Notes: a model not told the origin generated them from the sequence alone. A DNA stretch of 64,000 bases from Pseudomonas sp. 30_B (GCF_017491605.1 NZ_JAFGYY010000003.1:186001-250000); one strand, 5' to 3'; positions 1-12,536 are shown, counted from the first letter of the stretch. Made by a program: numbers and translations.

Positions 1-83
1 ACAAGGACGCTTGGGAAGTGGTGACCTTCGAGGACGCCAAGACCGCGCCGATCTCCTATATGCGACCCGCTGCGGCCGTATAA
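1..83 (+). CDS. lpxC: UDP-3-O-acyl-N-acetylglucosamine deacetylase, C-terminal end (partial)
   Basis: Only the last 26 codons are in the window, in the frame starting at base 3 and ending at TAA 81-83. They read KDAWEVVTFEDAKTAPISYM and then RPAAAV, which matches the C-terminus of P. aeruginosa LpxC as I remember it with about one substitution. LpxC is the zinc-dependent deacetylase that commits UDP-acyl-GlcNAc to lipid A synthesis in the cytoplasm. None of the catalytic residues are in this fragment. The dciA-secA-argJ order that follows supports the call. A strong terminator lies just downstream. Confidence 0.9.
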   Translation, partial: KDAWEVVTFEDAKTAPISYMRPAAAV

Positions 84-114
84 AGGAACCTCCTTCCTTC
101 AGTAATAACTTCAA

Positions 115-141
115 AGGCCACCCCAGGGTGGCCTTTTTTTT
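115..141 (+). terminator. Rho-independent terminator after lpxC
   Basis: AGGCCACC (115-122) pairs with GGTGGCCT (127-134) around a four-base loop, and a run of eight T follows (134-141). It ends the lpxC transcript. It also lies just past the 3' end of dciA, which is on the other strand. Confidence 0.85.
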
Positions 142-166
142 ATGCCAGCAGTTTTGCGCCCCTGGA

Positions 167-622
167 TTATTCCTTCGGCTTGCGGCTGCGGCTGGCAAGG
201 CGCTCCAGGGCGGCCTTGAGCTGCGGATTGTCGATGCCTTCGGCGGCTTCATGGAGTGTAGCGGCGGCCGACTCCGTCAGCGTGACGGTGCGCGCCGGGG
301 CGCTGGCCTGGCTGAGCGGCTGCACCTTGAACAGGATGCGCGCAAGCCCGCGGAACTCCTCATAGGCAGCGAGTTGCCGAAGCAGGCGATTCTGCTGGTA
401 GCGCAACCGGGTGGCCCAGTGGCCGTCGGTGACGATCAGCAGCAGGCTGCCTTCGCGCCAGGAGGCGATGCGGCAATAGGGGCGTGCGGCGGGCTGCAGC
501 TGCGAGTCGAGCAACTCTTGCAGGTGCGAGAGACGCTGGGCCTCGGCGAACAGCGATTGCAGGGGCTTGGCTTCGCGCAGCAGCTTGGTCGATGCCTGGG
601 CGGGCAGGGGGCGGAAGGCCAT
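167..622 (-). CDS. dciA: DciA-type helicase loader (DUF721 family)
   Basis: The 151-residue protein has the DUF721 (DciA) layout: an N-terminal domain (about residues 10-100) with LLIVTDGHWATRLRYQ, then a low-complexity Ala/Glu-rich tail. DciA proteins interact with the replicative helicase DnaB and are needed for its loading in bacteria that lack DnaC, including Pseudomonas. The position between lpxC and secA, transcribed against them, is the same as that of the P. aeruginosa homologue. ATG at 622 is the only sensible start. No strong Shine-Dalgarno sequence is visible. Confidence 0.88.
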   Translation of the reverse strand: MAFRPLPAQASTKLLREAKPLQSLFAEAQRLSHLQELLDSQLQPAARPYCRIASWREGSLLLIVTDGHWATRLRYQQNRLLRQLAAYEEFRGLARILFKVQPLSQASAPARTVTLTESAAATLHEAAEGIDNPQLKAALERLASRSRKPKE

Positions 623-924
623 GGTGAAAACCCGAGGGTGAATAAAGGGCGATGGTAGCAGATGGAGGATTCATCCGGTTGCAGGATGCTTGTCGCGGCG
701 CAACCTTGAAGTTGCGCGTCTGCGTCACCATATCAACCACACGGATTAAAAGTTATTCGTCCACGCATTGCCCGAAATGTCATGGAGTGCGAAGCTTCCA
801 AGGATGACTTCGGCACTTTTTTCATACACGTTTCCGGGTAGAATGCCCGCTTCGTTGCCGTTCCGCGCCGCGGCCAGCCAGTCGGGCAGCCCTCCAATTC
901 TCCAGTTCGGATGACCCAGTCGAT
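623..924. promoter_or_regulatory. dciA-secA intergenic region with probable secA promoter
   Basis: About 300 bases separate the divergent dciA and secA genes. On the plus strand a TAGAAT hexamer (839-844) fits a sigma70 -10 box, with a T-rich stretch (817-825) upstream where a -35 would be expected, although no good TTGACA match is seen. I see no secM-like gene and no arrest-peptide ORF, so secA does not appear to be controlled in the E. coli SecM manner here. Confidence 0.4.
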
Positions 925-3681
<2,757 letters not shown>

Positions 3682-3701
3682 CCTCCTCCGACCCTGACAC
3701 C

Positions 3702-3737
3702 AACGCCGCGACCGGCCCAGCCGCTCGCGGCGTTTTT
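3702..3737 (+). terminator. Terminator after secA
   Basis: A perfect 10-bp stem, AACGCCGCGA (3702-3711) with TCGCGGCGTT (3725-3734), is followed by a short T tract. It separates secA from argJ. Confidence 0.75.
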
Positions 3738-3773
3738 CTCATCTGATCCACTGACTTGATAGGAGCGCGTCAC

Positions 3774-4991
3774 ATGGCTGTTGGTCTCGGCCCCATGTCC
3801 ACCCTGCACCCGGTCCCCGGTTTCGAACTCGGCATCGCCTCTGCCGGCATCAAGCGACCCGGCCGCAAGGACATCGTGGTGATGCGATGTGCCGAGGGCT
3901 CCACCGTGGCCGGCGTGTTCACCACCAACGCCTTCTGCGCAGCGCCGGTGATCCTGGCGCGCAAACGTTTCCTGGGTCCGGTGCGCTACCTGCTGACCAA
4001 CACCGGCAATGCCAACGCCGGCACCGGTGAGCCGGGCCTGGTCAACGCCACCCGCACCTGCGCCAAGCTGGCCGAGCTGGCCGGTGTGCCGGAAAACGCG
4101 GTGCTGCCGTACTCCACCGGCGTGATCGGCGAGCCGCTGCCGGTCGAGAAGATCGAAGCTGCGCTGCCCGCCGCGCTGGCCAACCTGTCCGTGGACAACT
4201 GGGCCGATGCCGCCGCCGGCATCATGACCACCGACACCCTGCCCAAGGGCGCCAGCCGCCAGTTCCAGCACGACGGCGTGACCATCACCGTCACCGGCAT
4301 CAGCAAGGGCGCCGGCATGATCAAGCCGAACATGGCCACCATGCTTGGCTACATCGCCACCGACGCCAAGGTCGCCCAGGGCGTGCTGCAGGACCTGCTG
4401 CGCGATGCCGCGAACAAGTCCTTCAACCGCATCACCATCGACGGCGATACCTCCACCAACGACTGCTGCATGCTGGTCGCTACCGGCCAGGCCGCGCTGC
4501 CGGAAATCACCGCCGCCTCCGGCGCGCTGTTCGCCGCGCTGAAGCAAGCCGTGCTGGATGTCTCCATGGAGCTGGCCCAGGCCATCGTCCGTGATGGCGA
4601 AGGCGCTACCAAGTTCGTCACCGTGCAGGTGAACGGCGGCGCGACTCACCAGGAGTGCCTGGATGTCGGCTATGCCGTCTCCCACTCGCCGCTGATCAAG
4701 ACCGCGCTGTTCGCCTCCGACCCGAACTGGGGCCGCATCCTCGCCGCCGTCGGCCGTGCCGGCGTGCCGGACCTGGACGTGAGCCTGATCGACGTGTACC
4801 TGGACGACGTCTGCATCGCCAGCCGTGGTTGCCGCGCCGCCAGCTATACCGAGGACCAGGGCGCCAAGGTCATGGCCCAGGAAGAGATCACCATCCGTAT
4901 CGATCTCGGTCGCGGCACCTGCAGCGAGACCATCTGGACCACCGACCTGTCCCACGAGTACGTGAAGATCAACGCGGAATACCGCACTTGA
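3774..4991 (+). CDS. argJ: Bifunctional ornithine acetyltransferase / N-acetylglutamate synthase
   Basis: The 405-residue protein matches ArgJ over its whole length. ArgJ recycles the acetyl group between N-acetylornithine and glutamate in arginine synthesis. The precursor cleaves itself at the Ala-Thr bond in KPNMATML, and Thr189 becomes the catalytic nucleophile of the beta chain. The start at ATG 3774 (MAVGLGPM) is chosen because AGGAG lies at 3761-3765. An upstream in-frame TTG at 3756 has no such site. Whether it is fully bifunctional cannot be read from sequence alone. Confidence 0.95.
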   Translation: MAVGLGPMSTLHPVPGFELGIASAGIKRPGRKDIVVMRCAEGSTVAGVFTTNAFCAAPVILARKRFLGPVRYLLTNTGNANAGTGEPGLVNATRTCAKLAELAGVPENAVLPYSTGVIGEPLPVEKIEAALPAALANLSVDNWADAAAGIMTTDTLPKGASRQFQHDGVTITVTGISKGAGMIKPNMATMLGYIATDAKVAQGVLQDLLRDAANKSFNRITIDGDTSTNDCCMLVATGQAALPEITAASGALFAALKQAVLDVSMELAQAIVRDGEGATKFVTVQVNGGATHQECLDVGYAVSHSPLIKTALFASDPNWGRILAAVGRAGVPDLDVSLIDVYLDDVCIASRGCRAASYTEDQGAKVMAQEEITIRIDLGRGTCSETIWTTDLSHEYVKINAEYRT

Positions 4992-5008
4992 TCGTACTGT
5001 AGGGCTCT

Positions 5009-5029
5009 GGGCCGGCCTCGCGCCGGCCC
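5009..5029 (+). terminator. Weak hairpin after argJ
   Basis: GGGCCGGC (5009-5016) pairs with GCCGGCCC (5022-5029) around a five-base loop. No T tract follows, so it is at best a partial terminator. A second, AT-richer palindrome lies just downstream (5044-5079). Confidence 0.4.
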
Positions 5030-5043
5030 CTCGCTTCACTCGG

Positions 5044-5079
5044 ATTCCCGATTTTCATCGATGGATGAAAATCGGGAAT
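5044..5079. repeat. Perfect 16-bp inverted repeat between argJ and the GST gene
   Basis: ATTCCCGATTTTCATC (5044-5059) is exactly inverted at 5064-5079, with only GATG between. TTTGTTTT-type sequence follows. It sits about 60 bases before the GST start. It could be an argJ terminator, an operator for the downstream gene or a dispersed repeat. Sequence alone does not decide. Confidence 0.7.
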
Positions 5080-5139
5080 TTGTTTTCATGGCTCCCGCGC
5101 TCTAAGGTCTCCTGACTGACCTTCAAGAGCATTCGCACC

Positions 5140-5769
5140 ATGTCCCTCACCCTGGTAATCGGCAGCAAGAACATCTCGTCCTGGTCCCTGCGCGGCTGGC
5201 TGGCCATGCAGCTCACCGGTGCCGACTTCGAGGAAATCCTGATTCCCCTGGGCGGCGTGGATACCGCGCGACGCATCCGTGAGCATTCGCCCACCGGCAA
5301 GGTGCCGGCGCTCAAGTGCGAGCATGGGGTGATCTGGGACTCCCTGGCGATCGCCGAATACCTCGCCGAACGCTTCCCGGAGGCCCATCTCTGGCCCCGT
5401 GGCGAGGCTGCTCGCGCCCTGGCGCGCTCGGTCTGCGCGGAGATGCACAGCGGCTTCATGGCACTGCGTTCGCACATGCCGATGGACATCCAGCGCAACC
5501 AGCCGCTGGCGCAAGTGCCGGAAGCGGTCGAGGCGGACATCGCCCGCGTCGTCGAACTCTGGGCCCTGTGCCGCAAACAGTTCGGCCAGGATGGTCCCTT
5601 CCTGTTCGGGCACGCCAGCATCGCCGATGCCTTCTACGCGCCCGTGGCCACGCGCCTGCGCAGCTACTGCGTGACGCTGCCCGTCGAAGCGCAGAACTAT
5701 GTCGATGCAATCTACGCCTGGCCGGCCTTCCGTCCCTGGCTGGAGGCGGCGATGGTCGAACGTGCTTGA
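5140..5769 (+). CDS. Glutathione S-transferase family protein
   Basis: The 209-residue protein has a thioredoxin-fold N-terminal half and an all-helical C-terminal half. The N-terminal half includes the likely catalytic serine region SKNISSWSLRGW, the cis-Pro GKVPAL and the glutathione-binding DSLAIAEYL. The GST C-terminal domain runs from about residue 90. The substrate is unknown. A gene of this family lies in the same place in P. aeruginosa, between argJ and the mutT-like gene. It ends 61 bases before the Nudix gene and may be co-transcribed with it. Confidence 0.88.
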   Translation: MSLTLVIGSKNISSWSLRGWLAMQLTGADFEEILIPLGGVDTARRIREHSPTGKVPALKCEHGVIWDSLAIAEYLAERFPEAHLWPRGEAARALARSVCAEMHSGFMALRSHMPMDIQRNQPLAQVPEAVEADIARVVELWALCRKQFGQDGPFLFGHASIADAFYAPVATRLRSYCVTLPVEAQNYVDAIYAWPAFRPWLEAAMVERA

Positions 5770-5830
5770 TCCTGACGGTAGAATGCCCCTCTGCGCGGGC
5801 CCTGCCTGAATCGGATTGAGGAGTAGCACT

Positions 5831-6781
5831 GTGAAACGAGTACATGTCGCCGCCGCCGTGATTCGCGGACTCGATGGCCGGGTTCTGATCGCCCGCCGTC
5901 CGGACGACAAGCACCAGGGCGGTCTCTGGGAGTTTCCCGGTGGCAAGGTGGAAGAGGGCGAAGCGGTGCAGGTCGCCCTGGCCCGTGAGCTGAAAGAAGA
6001 ACTGGGCATCGAGGTCAAGCAGGCGCGCCCGCTGATCCGTGTGCAGCACGACTACAGCGACAAGCATGTGTTGTTGGATGTCTGGGAAGTCTCCGCTTTT
6101 TCTGGCGAGCCCCACGGCGCCGAAGGCCAGCCGCTGGCCTGGGTCGCCCCGCGCGACCTGCCGGACTATGAGTTCCCGGCAGCCAACGAGCCCATCGTGC
6201 ATGCCGCACGCCTGCCGGATCGCTACCTGATCACGCCGGATGGCCTGGAGATCCCGCAGCTGGTGCAGGGCGTGCGCGCTGCCGTCGCCAACGGTATCCG
6301 TCTGATCCAGCTGCGCGCGCCGAACATGTACAGCCCCGAGTACCGCGACCTCGCCGTCGATGTGCAGGGTCTGTGCGCCGGCAAGGCGCAGTTGATGCTC
6401 AAGGGCCCGCTGGAGTGGCTGGGTGACTTCCCGGCGGCCGGTTGGCACCTGACTTCCGAGCAACTGCGCAAGTACGCGCCCAATGGCCGCCCTTTCCCGC
6501 GTGAACGCCTGCTGGCGGCTTCCTGCCACAGTGCCGAGGAGCTGGAACTGGCGAGCCGCATGGGCGTGGATTTCGTCACCCTGTCGCCGGTGCAGCCGAC
6601 CGAGAGCCATCCGGGCGAACCGGCGCTGGGCTGGGAGGCTGCGGCTGAGTTGATCGACGGCTTCAATCAGCCGGTATTCCTGCTCGGCGGTGTCGGCCCG
6701 CAGGACGTGGAACGTGCCTGGCAAGCGGGTGCGCAGGGCGTGGCAGGGATTCGCGCGTTCTGGCCGAAAGCCGAGGGCTGA
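5831..6781 (+). CDS. mutT: Nudix hydrolase (MutT-like) fused to thiamine-phosphate-synthase-like domain
   Basis: The 316-residue protein has two domains. Residues 1-130 are a MutT-type Nudix hydrolase with the box GGKVEEGEAVQVALARELKE followed by ELGI, which hydrolyses oxidised dNTPs such as 8-oxo-dGTP in the MutT family. Residues about 135-316 resemble ThiE/TenI beta-barrels. In this half the usual QLR.K lysine is replaced (QLRAP) and the phosphate loop is altered, so thiamine phosphate synthesis is doubtful. The fusion is common in Pseudomonas. The start is GTG 5831, with AGGAG at 5819-5823. The upstream in-frame TTG lies within that site. Confidence 0.9.
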   Translation: MKRVHVAAAVIRGLDGRVLIARRPDDKHQGGLWEFPGGKVEEGEAVQVALARELKEELGIEVKQARPLIRVQHDYSDKHVLLDVWEVSAFSGEPHGAEGQPLAWVAPRDLPDYEFPAANEPIVHAARLPDRYLITPDGLEIPQLVQGVRAAVANGIRLIQLRAPNMYSPEYRDLAVDVQGLCAGKAQLMLKGPLEWLGDFPAAGWHLTSEQLRKYAPNGRPFPRERLLAASCHSAEELELASRMGVDFVTLSPVQPTESHPGEPALGWEAAAELIDGFNQPVFLLGGVGPQDVERAWQAGAQGVAGIRAFWPKAEG

Positions 6782-6857
6782 TCGGGGCTTGTGCGTGGGG
6801 CTGCGATGGGTATCGCTTCGCTCCACGCCATCCTGCGAAAGACGTTTCTCGGCCAGC

Positions 6858-6923
6858 GTAGGAGCGTACTTGTCCGCGATCAGCCTCGCTGCGGAATCTA
6901 TCGCGGACGGAGTCCGCTCCTAC
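6858..6923. repeat. REP-type inverted repeat
   Basis: GTAGGAGCG (6858-6866) is inverted as CGCTCCTAC (6915-6923) around a GC-rich core. This is the half-site pair seen in Pseudomonas REP elements. It is one of five such elements in the window. Confidence 0.7.
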
Positions 6924-6938
6924 AACGCCGACGTTCCT

Positions 6939-6990
6939 CTGTAGGAGCGGGCGATGCGCGCGATCGCACGCGTGGCGTGCATCTACAGGT
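6939..6990. repeat. REP-type inverted repeat
   Basis: CTGTAGGAGCGGGC at the left end and an imperfect CATCTACAGG at the right bracket a core of the type GCGCGATCGC. The core closely matches the copies at 29813-29863 and 32081-32131. Together with the copy at 6858-6923 it fills the gap between the convergent mutT and cobalamin adenosyltransferase genes. Confidence 0.75.
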
Positions 6991-7004
6991 CCGGTTCTGG
7001 TCGC

Positions 7005-7577
7005 TCAGACGGGCTTTTCCGCCGCCTGCCAGAGAATCTCATCCACACCCTGGCGCCGGGCTATGAAGCGCGCGGCGACGAACAGCAGGTCGGATAGCCG
7101 GTTCAGGTAGCGCAGGCCGGCGCCTTCCAGCGGCTCCTCGGCATTGAGCTGCTGGCAGCGCCGCTCGGCGTTGCGCGCCTGGGCGCGGCACAAGTGGGCC
7201 AGCGCCACCAGGCGCGAGCCACCGGGCAGGATGAAGTTCTTCAGCGGCCCGAGTTCTTCGTTCCAGCGGTCGATCACCTGCTCCAGGCGCTCCACTTCGG
7301 CGTCGTTCAACGCGCGGTACTCCGGCATGGCCAGCTCGCCGCCAAGGTCGAACAGACGATGCTGGATCGGCGCCAGCACGCCGATCACTTCCTCCAGCGC
7401 GCTGCTGCGGGCTTCGTTCAGCCCCGCGAGCAGCAGGCCGAGGTGGCTGTTCAGCTCGTCTACCGCGCCCATGGCTTCCACCCGCGGATGGTGCTTGGGT
7501 ACCCGGCGGCCATCGGCCAGGCCGGTTTCGCCGTTGTCGCCGGTGCGGGTGTAGATCTTCGATAACCGGTTGCCCAT
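7005..7577 (-). CDS. PduO-type cob(I)alamin adenosyltransferase
   Basis: The 190-residue protein has the PduO-type ATR features: N-terminal YTRTGDNGETGL (ATP-binding loop), ELNSHLG, and the helix RLSDLLFVAARFIA with the Arg/Asp pair used for ATP and cobalamin binding. It transfers the 5'-deoxyadenosyl group of ATP to cob(I)alamin or cobinamide, making coenzyme B12. It is the last gene of the minus-strand operon, starting only 3 bases after the kinase stop codon. Confidence 0.92.
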   Translation of the reverse strand: MGNRLSKIYTRTGDNGETGLADGRRVPKHHPRVEAMGAVDELNSHLGLLLAGLNEARSSALEEVIGVLAPIQHRLFDLGGELAMPEYRALNDAEVERLEQVIDRWNEELGPLKNFILPGGSRLVALAHLCRAQARNAERRCQQLNAEEPLEGAGLRYLNRLSDLLFVAARFIARRQGVDEILWQAAEKPV

Positions 7578-7580
7578 GAC

Positions 7581-9644
7581 TCAGTGCTCCTTATCGCCGC
7601 CCTCCAACAGGGGCGTGGGGGAAGTGACTTCGGCGCCCAGGGGCAGCCGCAGGGTGAAGCAGGTGCCCTGGCCGAGTTCGGACTGCACCTCCATCTGCCC
7701 CTTGTGGTTGTTGGTGATGATGAAGTACGACACCGACAGGCCCAGCCCGGTGCCCTGGCCGACCTCCTTGGTGGTGAAGAACGGCTCGAAGATGCGCTTG
7801 CGGACCTTCTCCGGCATGCCGCAGCCGTTGTCTTCCACCTGGATTTCCGCCCACGGCGGGTTCAGCCGGGTGCGCAGGGTGATGCGGCCGAGCTCGCCTT
7901 CTTCCTCGTCGTCGCGCTGGTGGATGGCCTGGGCGGCGTTCTTCAGCAGATTGAGCAGGACCTGCTCCACCTCGTTGGCGATCACTGGCACCGGCCCCAG
8001 GCGCGCATCGAACTCGTGGACGATATGAAGCGACTTGAAGTCGAAGCCGCCGGTGAGGTCGAAATCGTTGCCGGCGATCTCCACCGCCTGCTCCAGCAGC
8101 GCCGGCAGTTCGCAGGCGGTCATCTGGCGATGGCTGCGACGGCTGAAGGAGAGCATGTGGCTGACGATCTTCGCCGCCCTGGAGCCTGCGTACTGGATGC
8201 CGTCCATCAGCTTGGGAATTTCCCGCGCTTCCAGGTAGTGGTTGAGATCCCCCAGGTGCACGCCGACTTCCCCGGCGACCTCCAGGTTCTTCGGCAGGTC
8301 CGGCGACAGGCGCCGGCGGATGTTCTGTACATTGTGCAGGATGGCGCCCAGCGGGTTGTTGATCTCGTGGGCCATGCCGGCGGCCAGGCCGCCGACGGAG
8401 AGCATCTTTTCCGACTGCACCATCATCTCTTCCATCCCCAGGCGATCGGTGATGTCGTCGATGCGGATCACCGCGCCGCGCCCGGTGCCGCCCATCAGCG
8501 GGTAGAAGGTCAGGGCGTAGTGGCGCGGGGCGTCGGTGAGCGCCCAGGTGACCCGCTCGACGCGCTCGACCTTGTGTTGTTCGGCGGCGCGGGTGAGTTG
8601 TGGCAGGAAGTGCTTGAGCGAGGGGAAGGCGAGGAATACCGGCTGGTTCACCGCGTCATCCAGGCTGGTGCCCGAGAGCCGGCTGGCCTCCTGGTTCCAC
8701 TGGGTGACGTAGAGCTGTTCGTCCACCGCGATCAGCGCCGAGGGCATCGAGTCGATGATGCTGTTGAGGTAGTGCTGGAAGCCGGTGAGCTTCTTCTCGA
8801 TCTTGCTGCGGACCTGGACTTCCAGCTCCAGCTTGCGGTTCGAGCGGCGGGTTTCCTCGGCCAGTGACTGCGCCTGTTCCACCGCTTCCTGGGCGTCGTC
8901 GCGGGCGCGCTTGAGCTGCTGTTCGCGGGCCTCGATGCGGGTCAGCATGGTGTTGAAGGCGTCGGCCAGGCGGCCGATCTCGTCGGCGTTGCCGCGCTCG
9001 GCGCGCAGGGCGTAGTTCTCCTCGCGGGTGACCTGCCGGGACAGTTCTTCCAGGCTGCGGATCGGCCGGGTGATCAGGCGGCGGATCTGCTGGGCGATGA
9101 GCAGCCAGAGCAGCACGGAAACGGCGAGGATCACCAGGCTGGCGGTGAGGGTGCCGGTGTAGAAGGCGCCGGGCAGCTCGCTGCTGGCCACCAGCAGCAG
9201 AAAGCCGCGGCTGCCGTCGGGCTGGGGCAGTTCGAAGAGGGCGTTGAGGCGGTACTCGTGCTCCCGCCAGCGCTCCAGGTGGTCCAGCCGCTCGGGCAGG
9301 GCGACGGGGCCGTCCGCGGGTGTCTGGGCGATGCGCTCGCCGTCCTTGTCATAGAGCGCGGCCGCGCGCAGCGGCTGGTAGTCGTCGAGCTGGCGCAGCA
9401 AGACCTGAGCCTGGGTAGGGGAGGTCAGTGCCGGCGCGCTGAGTGCCGGGTTGGCGATCAGCCGGCCGATGGTCTGCAGGGCCTGGGGCGCCACGCTGTC
9501 CTGGGAAATCCAGTAGGCCGCGCTGATGAAGGCCAGGTTGGCCACCAGCATGACGGTGGCCAATAGAACCAGCAGGGCGGCGAGGACCTTCTGGCCGACC
9601 GGCAGGTCTTCCAGGCGCTTGCGCAGGTTCAGGGGTGAAGGCAT
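7581..9644 (-). CDS. PAS/HAMP membrane sensor histidine kinase
   Basis: The 687-residue protein has a transmembrane helix near residues 18-42, a periplasmic domain to about 160, and a second helix VILAVSVLLWLLIAQQI. HAMP, a coiled coil and a PAS domain (about 285-400) follow. Next is a HisKA box AGMAHEINNPLGAI with the phospho-accepting His, then the ATPase domain (NLLKNAAQAIHQ, DNGCGMP, GTGLGLSV). The ligand is unknown. ATG 9644 is chosen because the open frame upstream overlaps panE and has no membrane-protein character. The likely partner is the response regulator at the head of the same operon. Confidence 0.9.
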   Translation of the reverse strand: MPSPLNLRKRLEDLPVGQKVLAALLVLLATVMLVANLAFISAAYWISQDSVAPQALQTIGRLIANPALSAPALTSPTQAQVLLRQLDDYQPLRAAALYDKDGERIAQTPADGPVALPERLDHLERWREHEYRLNALFELPQPDGSRGFLLLVASSELPGAFYTGTLTASLVILAVSVLLWLLIAQQIRRLITRPIRSLEELSRQVTREENYALRAERGNADEIGRLADAFNTMLTRIEAREQQLKRARDDAQEAVEQAQSLAEETRRSNRKLELEVQVRSKIEKKLTGFQHYLNSIIDSMPSALIAVDEQLYVTQWNQEASRLSGTSLDDAVNQPVFLAFPSLKHFLPQLTRAAEQHKVERVERVTWALTDAPRHYALTFYPLMGGTGRGAVIRIDDITDRLGMEEMMVQSEKMLSVGGLAAGMAHEINNPLGAILHNVQNIRRRLSPDLPKNLEVAGEVGVHLGDLNHYLEAREIPKLMDGIQYAGSRAAKIVSHMLSFSRRSHRQMTACELPALLEQAVEIAGNDFDLTGGFDFKSLHIVHEFDARLGPVPVIANEVEQVLLNLLKNAAQAIHQRDDEEEGELGRITLRTRLNPPWAEIQVEDNGCGMPEKVRKRIFEPFFTTKEVGQGTGLGLSVSYFIITNNHKGQMEVQSELGQGTCFTLRLPLGAEVTSPTPLLEGGDKEH

Positions 9645-9690
9645 GGGCGGAACCGCAGTGAAACAGGGAGGCGGGCAGGGTAGCCCGCCA

Positions 9691-10629
<939 letters not shown>

Positions 10630-10641
10630 TTACTGCGAAGT

Positions 10642-11607
10642 TTAGCGCAGCCCGGTCAGGCGACTGGCGTTGATTCGTCCGCTGGCGTAGGCATCGGGCA
10701 GCAGCGCACGGGCCTGCTGCATCAACTGCTCGGCATCCACCGGCAGCGCCTTGGCGTCCAGGCCCACCAGGCCGATGCCGGCCTTGAGGGTGATGAAACC
10801 TTCGCTGGTCTTGAACGCCTTGAGGTTGAGGCCGTCGTGCAGGCGGCGGAAGCTGCTCGGCGAGCATTCCTGCAAATCTTCGAGCAGGGTGATCAGGGCG
10901 AAGTGCTGGTCGTCCACGCGCGTCAGCACGTCGAGTGGGCGTACCAGTTGTTGCAGTCGGCGGGCGACGCCGTGCAGCAGTTCGCCATGGAACGCCGGGC
11001 CGTGCTGGTGACCCAGGGCGGCCAGCTCCGGAATGCCGATCAGCATGTAGCACACCGCGCCGCCGCGCGATTCCACCTGGCGGATGCTGTCGGCCAGCTT
11101 CTGCCGCAGGTAGCGCAGGTTGCCAAGGCCGGTGGCGCTGTCTACCAGGTTGCGTTCTTCCAGGATGGTGATGTTCTCGGTGAGCAGGCGCTTTTCCATC
11201 AGCAGGCGCAGCAGGGTGTTGCTCAGGCGGTCGGCGGCCAGGACGCGGGGCACCAGCTGTTCGTTCATCGCCGATTTGCTGACGAAGTCGTCCACCCCAC
11301 GGTCGAAGGCCTCGGCCAGGGCGTTGTCGCCTTCCTTGCCGGTGAGCAGGATGATGTAGGTGTAGTGGTCGCCGCTCTCGTCGAGCTGGCGCACCCGGGC
11401 GGTGAGTTCCAGGCCGTCCATTTCGGGCATCAGCCAGTCGGCGAGGAGGATGCTCACCGGTTCCTTCTCCAGCAGTTGCAGGGCTTCGCTGGCGCTGCTG
11501 GCGAAGCGCACGTTCTGGTAGCCGGCCTGGCTCAGCGCGCGGCCGATCATGGCGCTGGAGAACTTGGCATCGTCGACCACCAGGATGCTGAGATGGCTAG
11601 TAGGCAT
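10642..11607 (-). CDS. Response regulator with degenerate GGDEF domain
   Basis: The 321-residue protein has a receiver domain (residues 5-125) with acidic pocket VVDDAK, phospho-acceptor LLADWLMPEMDG and LLTGKEG. A GGDEF-like domain (about 155-310) follows, opening with DSATGLGNLRYL. The GG(D/E)EF signature is replaced by RVDDQHF and the first metal-binding Asp region by IGIPELAALG. Diguanylate cyclase activity is therefore unlikely, and it may act as a binding or scaffolding output (inference). ATG 11607 (MPTSHLSILVVDD) is chosen because the upstream frame runs into the inverted-repeat element. It heads the operon with panE, the kinase and the adenosyltransferase. Confidence 0.88.
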   Translation of the reverse strand: MPTSHLSILVVDDAKFSSAMIGRALSQAGYQNVRFASSASEALQLLEKEPVSILLADWLMPEMDGLELTARVRQLDESGDHYTYIILLTGKEGDNALAEAFDRGVDDFVSKSAMNEQLVPRVLAADRLSNTLLRLLMEKRLLTENITILEERNLVDSATGLGNLRYLRQKLADSIRQVESRGGAVCYMLIGIPELAALGHQHGPAFHGELLHGVARRLQQLVRPLDVLTRVDDQHFALITLLEDLQECSPSSFRRLHDGLNLKAFKTSEGFITLKAGIGLVGLDAKALPVDAEQLMQQARALLPDAYASGRINASRLTGLR

Positions 11608-11651
11608 TGAAGGGCTCGCAAGCGGGTGGGAAATGCCGACTCTCTCTGTCG

Positions 11652-11791
11652 GAACCTGTTTACGATCTGCTGCGCGTCGGCATAACTGCGTTGAAATCGA
11701 TCTCGGGATGCTCATTTACTGCAAGTAAACTCCGCTCCCTCAACCGATTCCGCCTTGTTCTGCTCTAGCTCGCGAGATCGTAAACAGGTTC
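11652..11791. repeat. 140-bp element with 17-bp perfect terminal inverted repeats (MITE-like)
   Basis: GAACCTGTTTACGATCT at 11652-11668 is exactly inverted at 11775-11791. The middle has an internal small palindrome TTTACT-GCA-AGTAAA (11715-11729). The interior codes for nothing plausible. I have the impression that similar sequences recur in Pseudomonas genomes, but cannot verify this here. It lies between divergent genes: the response regulator (minus) and yajQ (plus). Confidence 0.75.
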
Positions 11792-11822
11792 TCAGAGGTC
11801 GGGCGCGGTCTTGTCTGTCAGT

Positions 11823-11828
11823 TATAAT
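11823..11828 (+). promoter_or_regulatory. Perfect TATAAT -10 box upstream of yajQ
   Basis: TATAAT lies 78 bases before the yajQ ATG. There is no convincing -35 hexamer at 16-18 bases upstream. The box lies just outside the right end of the inverted-repeat element. Confidence 0.5.
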
Positions 11829-11830
11829 GA

Positions 11831-12385
<555 letters not shown>

Positions 12386-12446
12386 CGCGAAGGGAACCCG
12401 ACACGGGATTGCGTCGTCTCAGGTTACGGCGCAATACCGGTTCAAG

Positions 12447-12478
12447 CCGCCATGGCCCAGGCCATGGCGGTTTCGTTT
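12447..12478. terminator. Terminator after yajQ
   Basis: CCGCCATGGC (12447-12456) and GCCATGGCGG (12461-12470) form a 10-bp perfect stem with a CCAG loop, followed by TTTCGTTT. Confidence 0.75.
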
Positions 12479-12536
12479 CCGGTAGTCGGATATCGGCCGG
12501 CGCCTTGCCGGCCAATTGAAAAAGGGGAATCAATCC

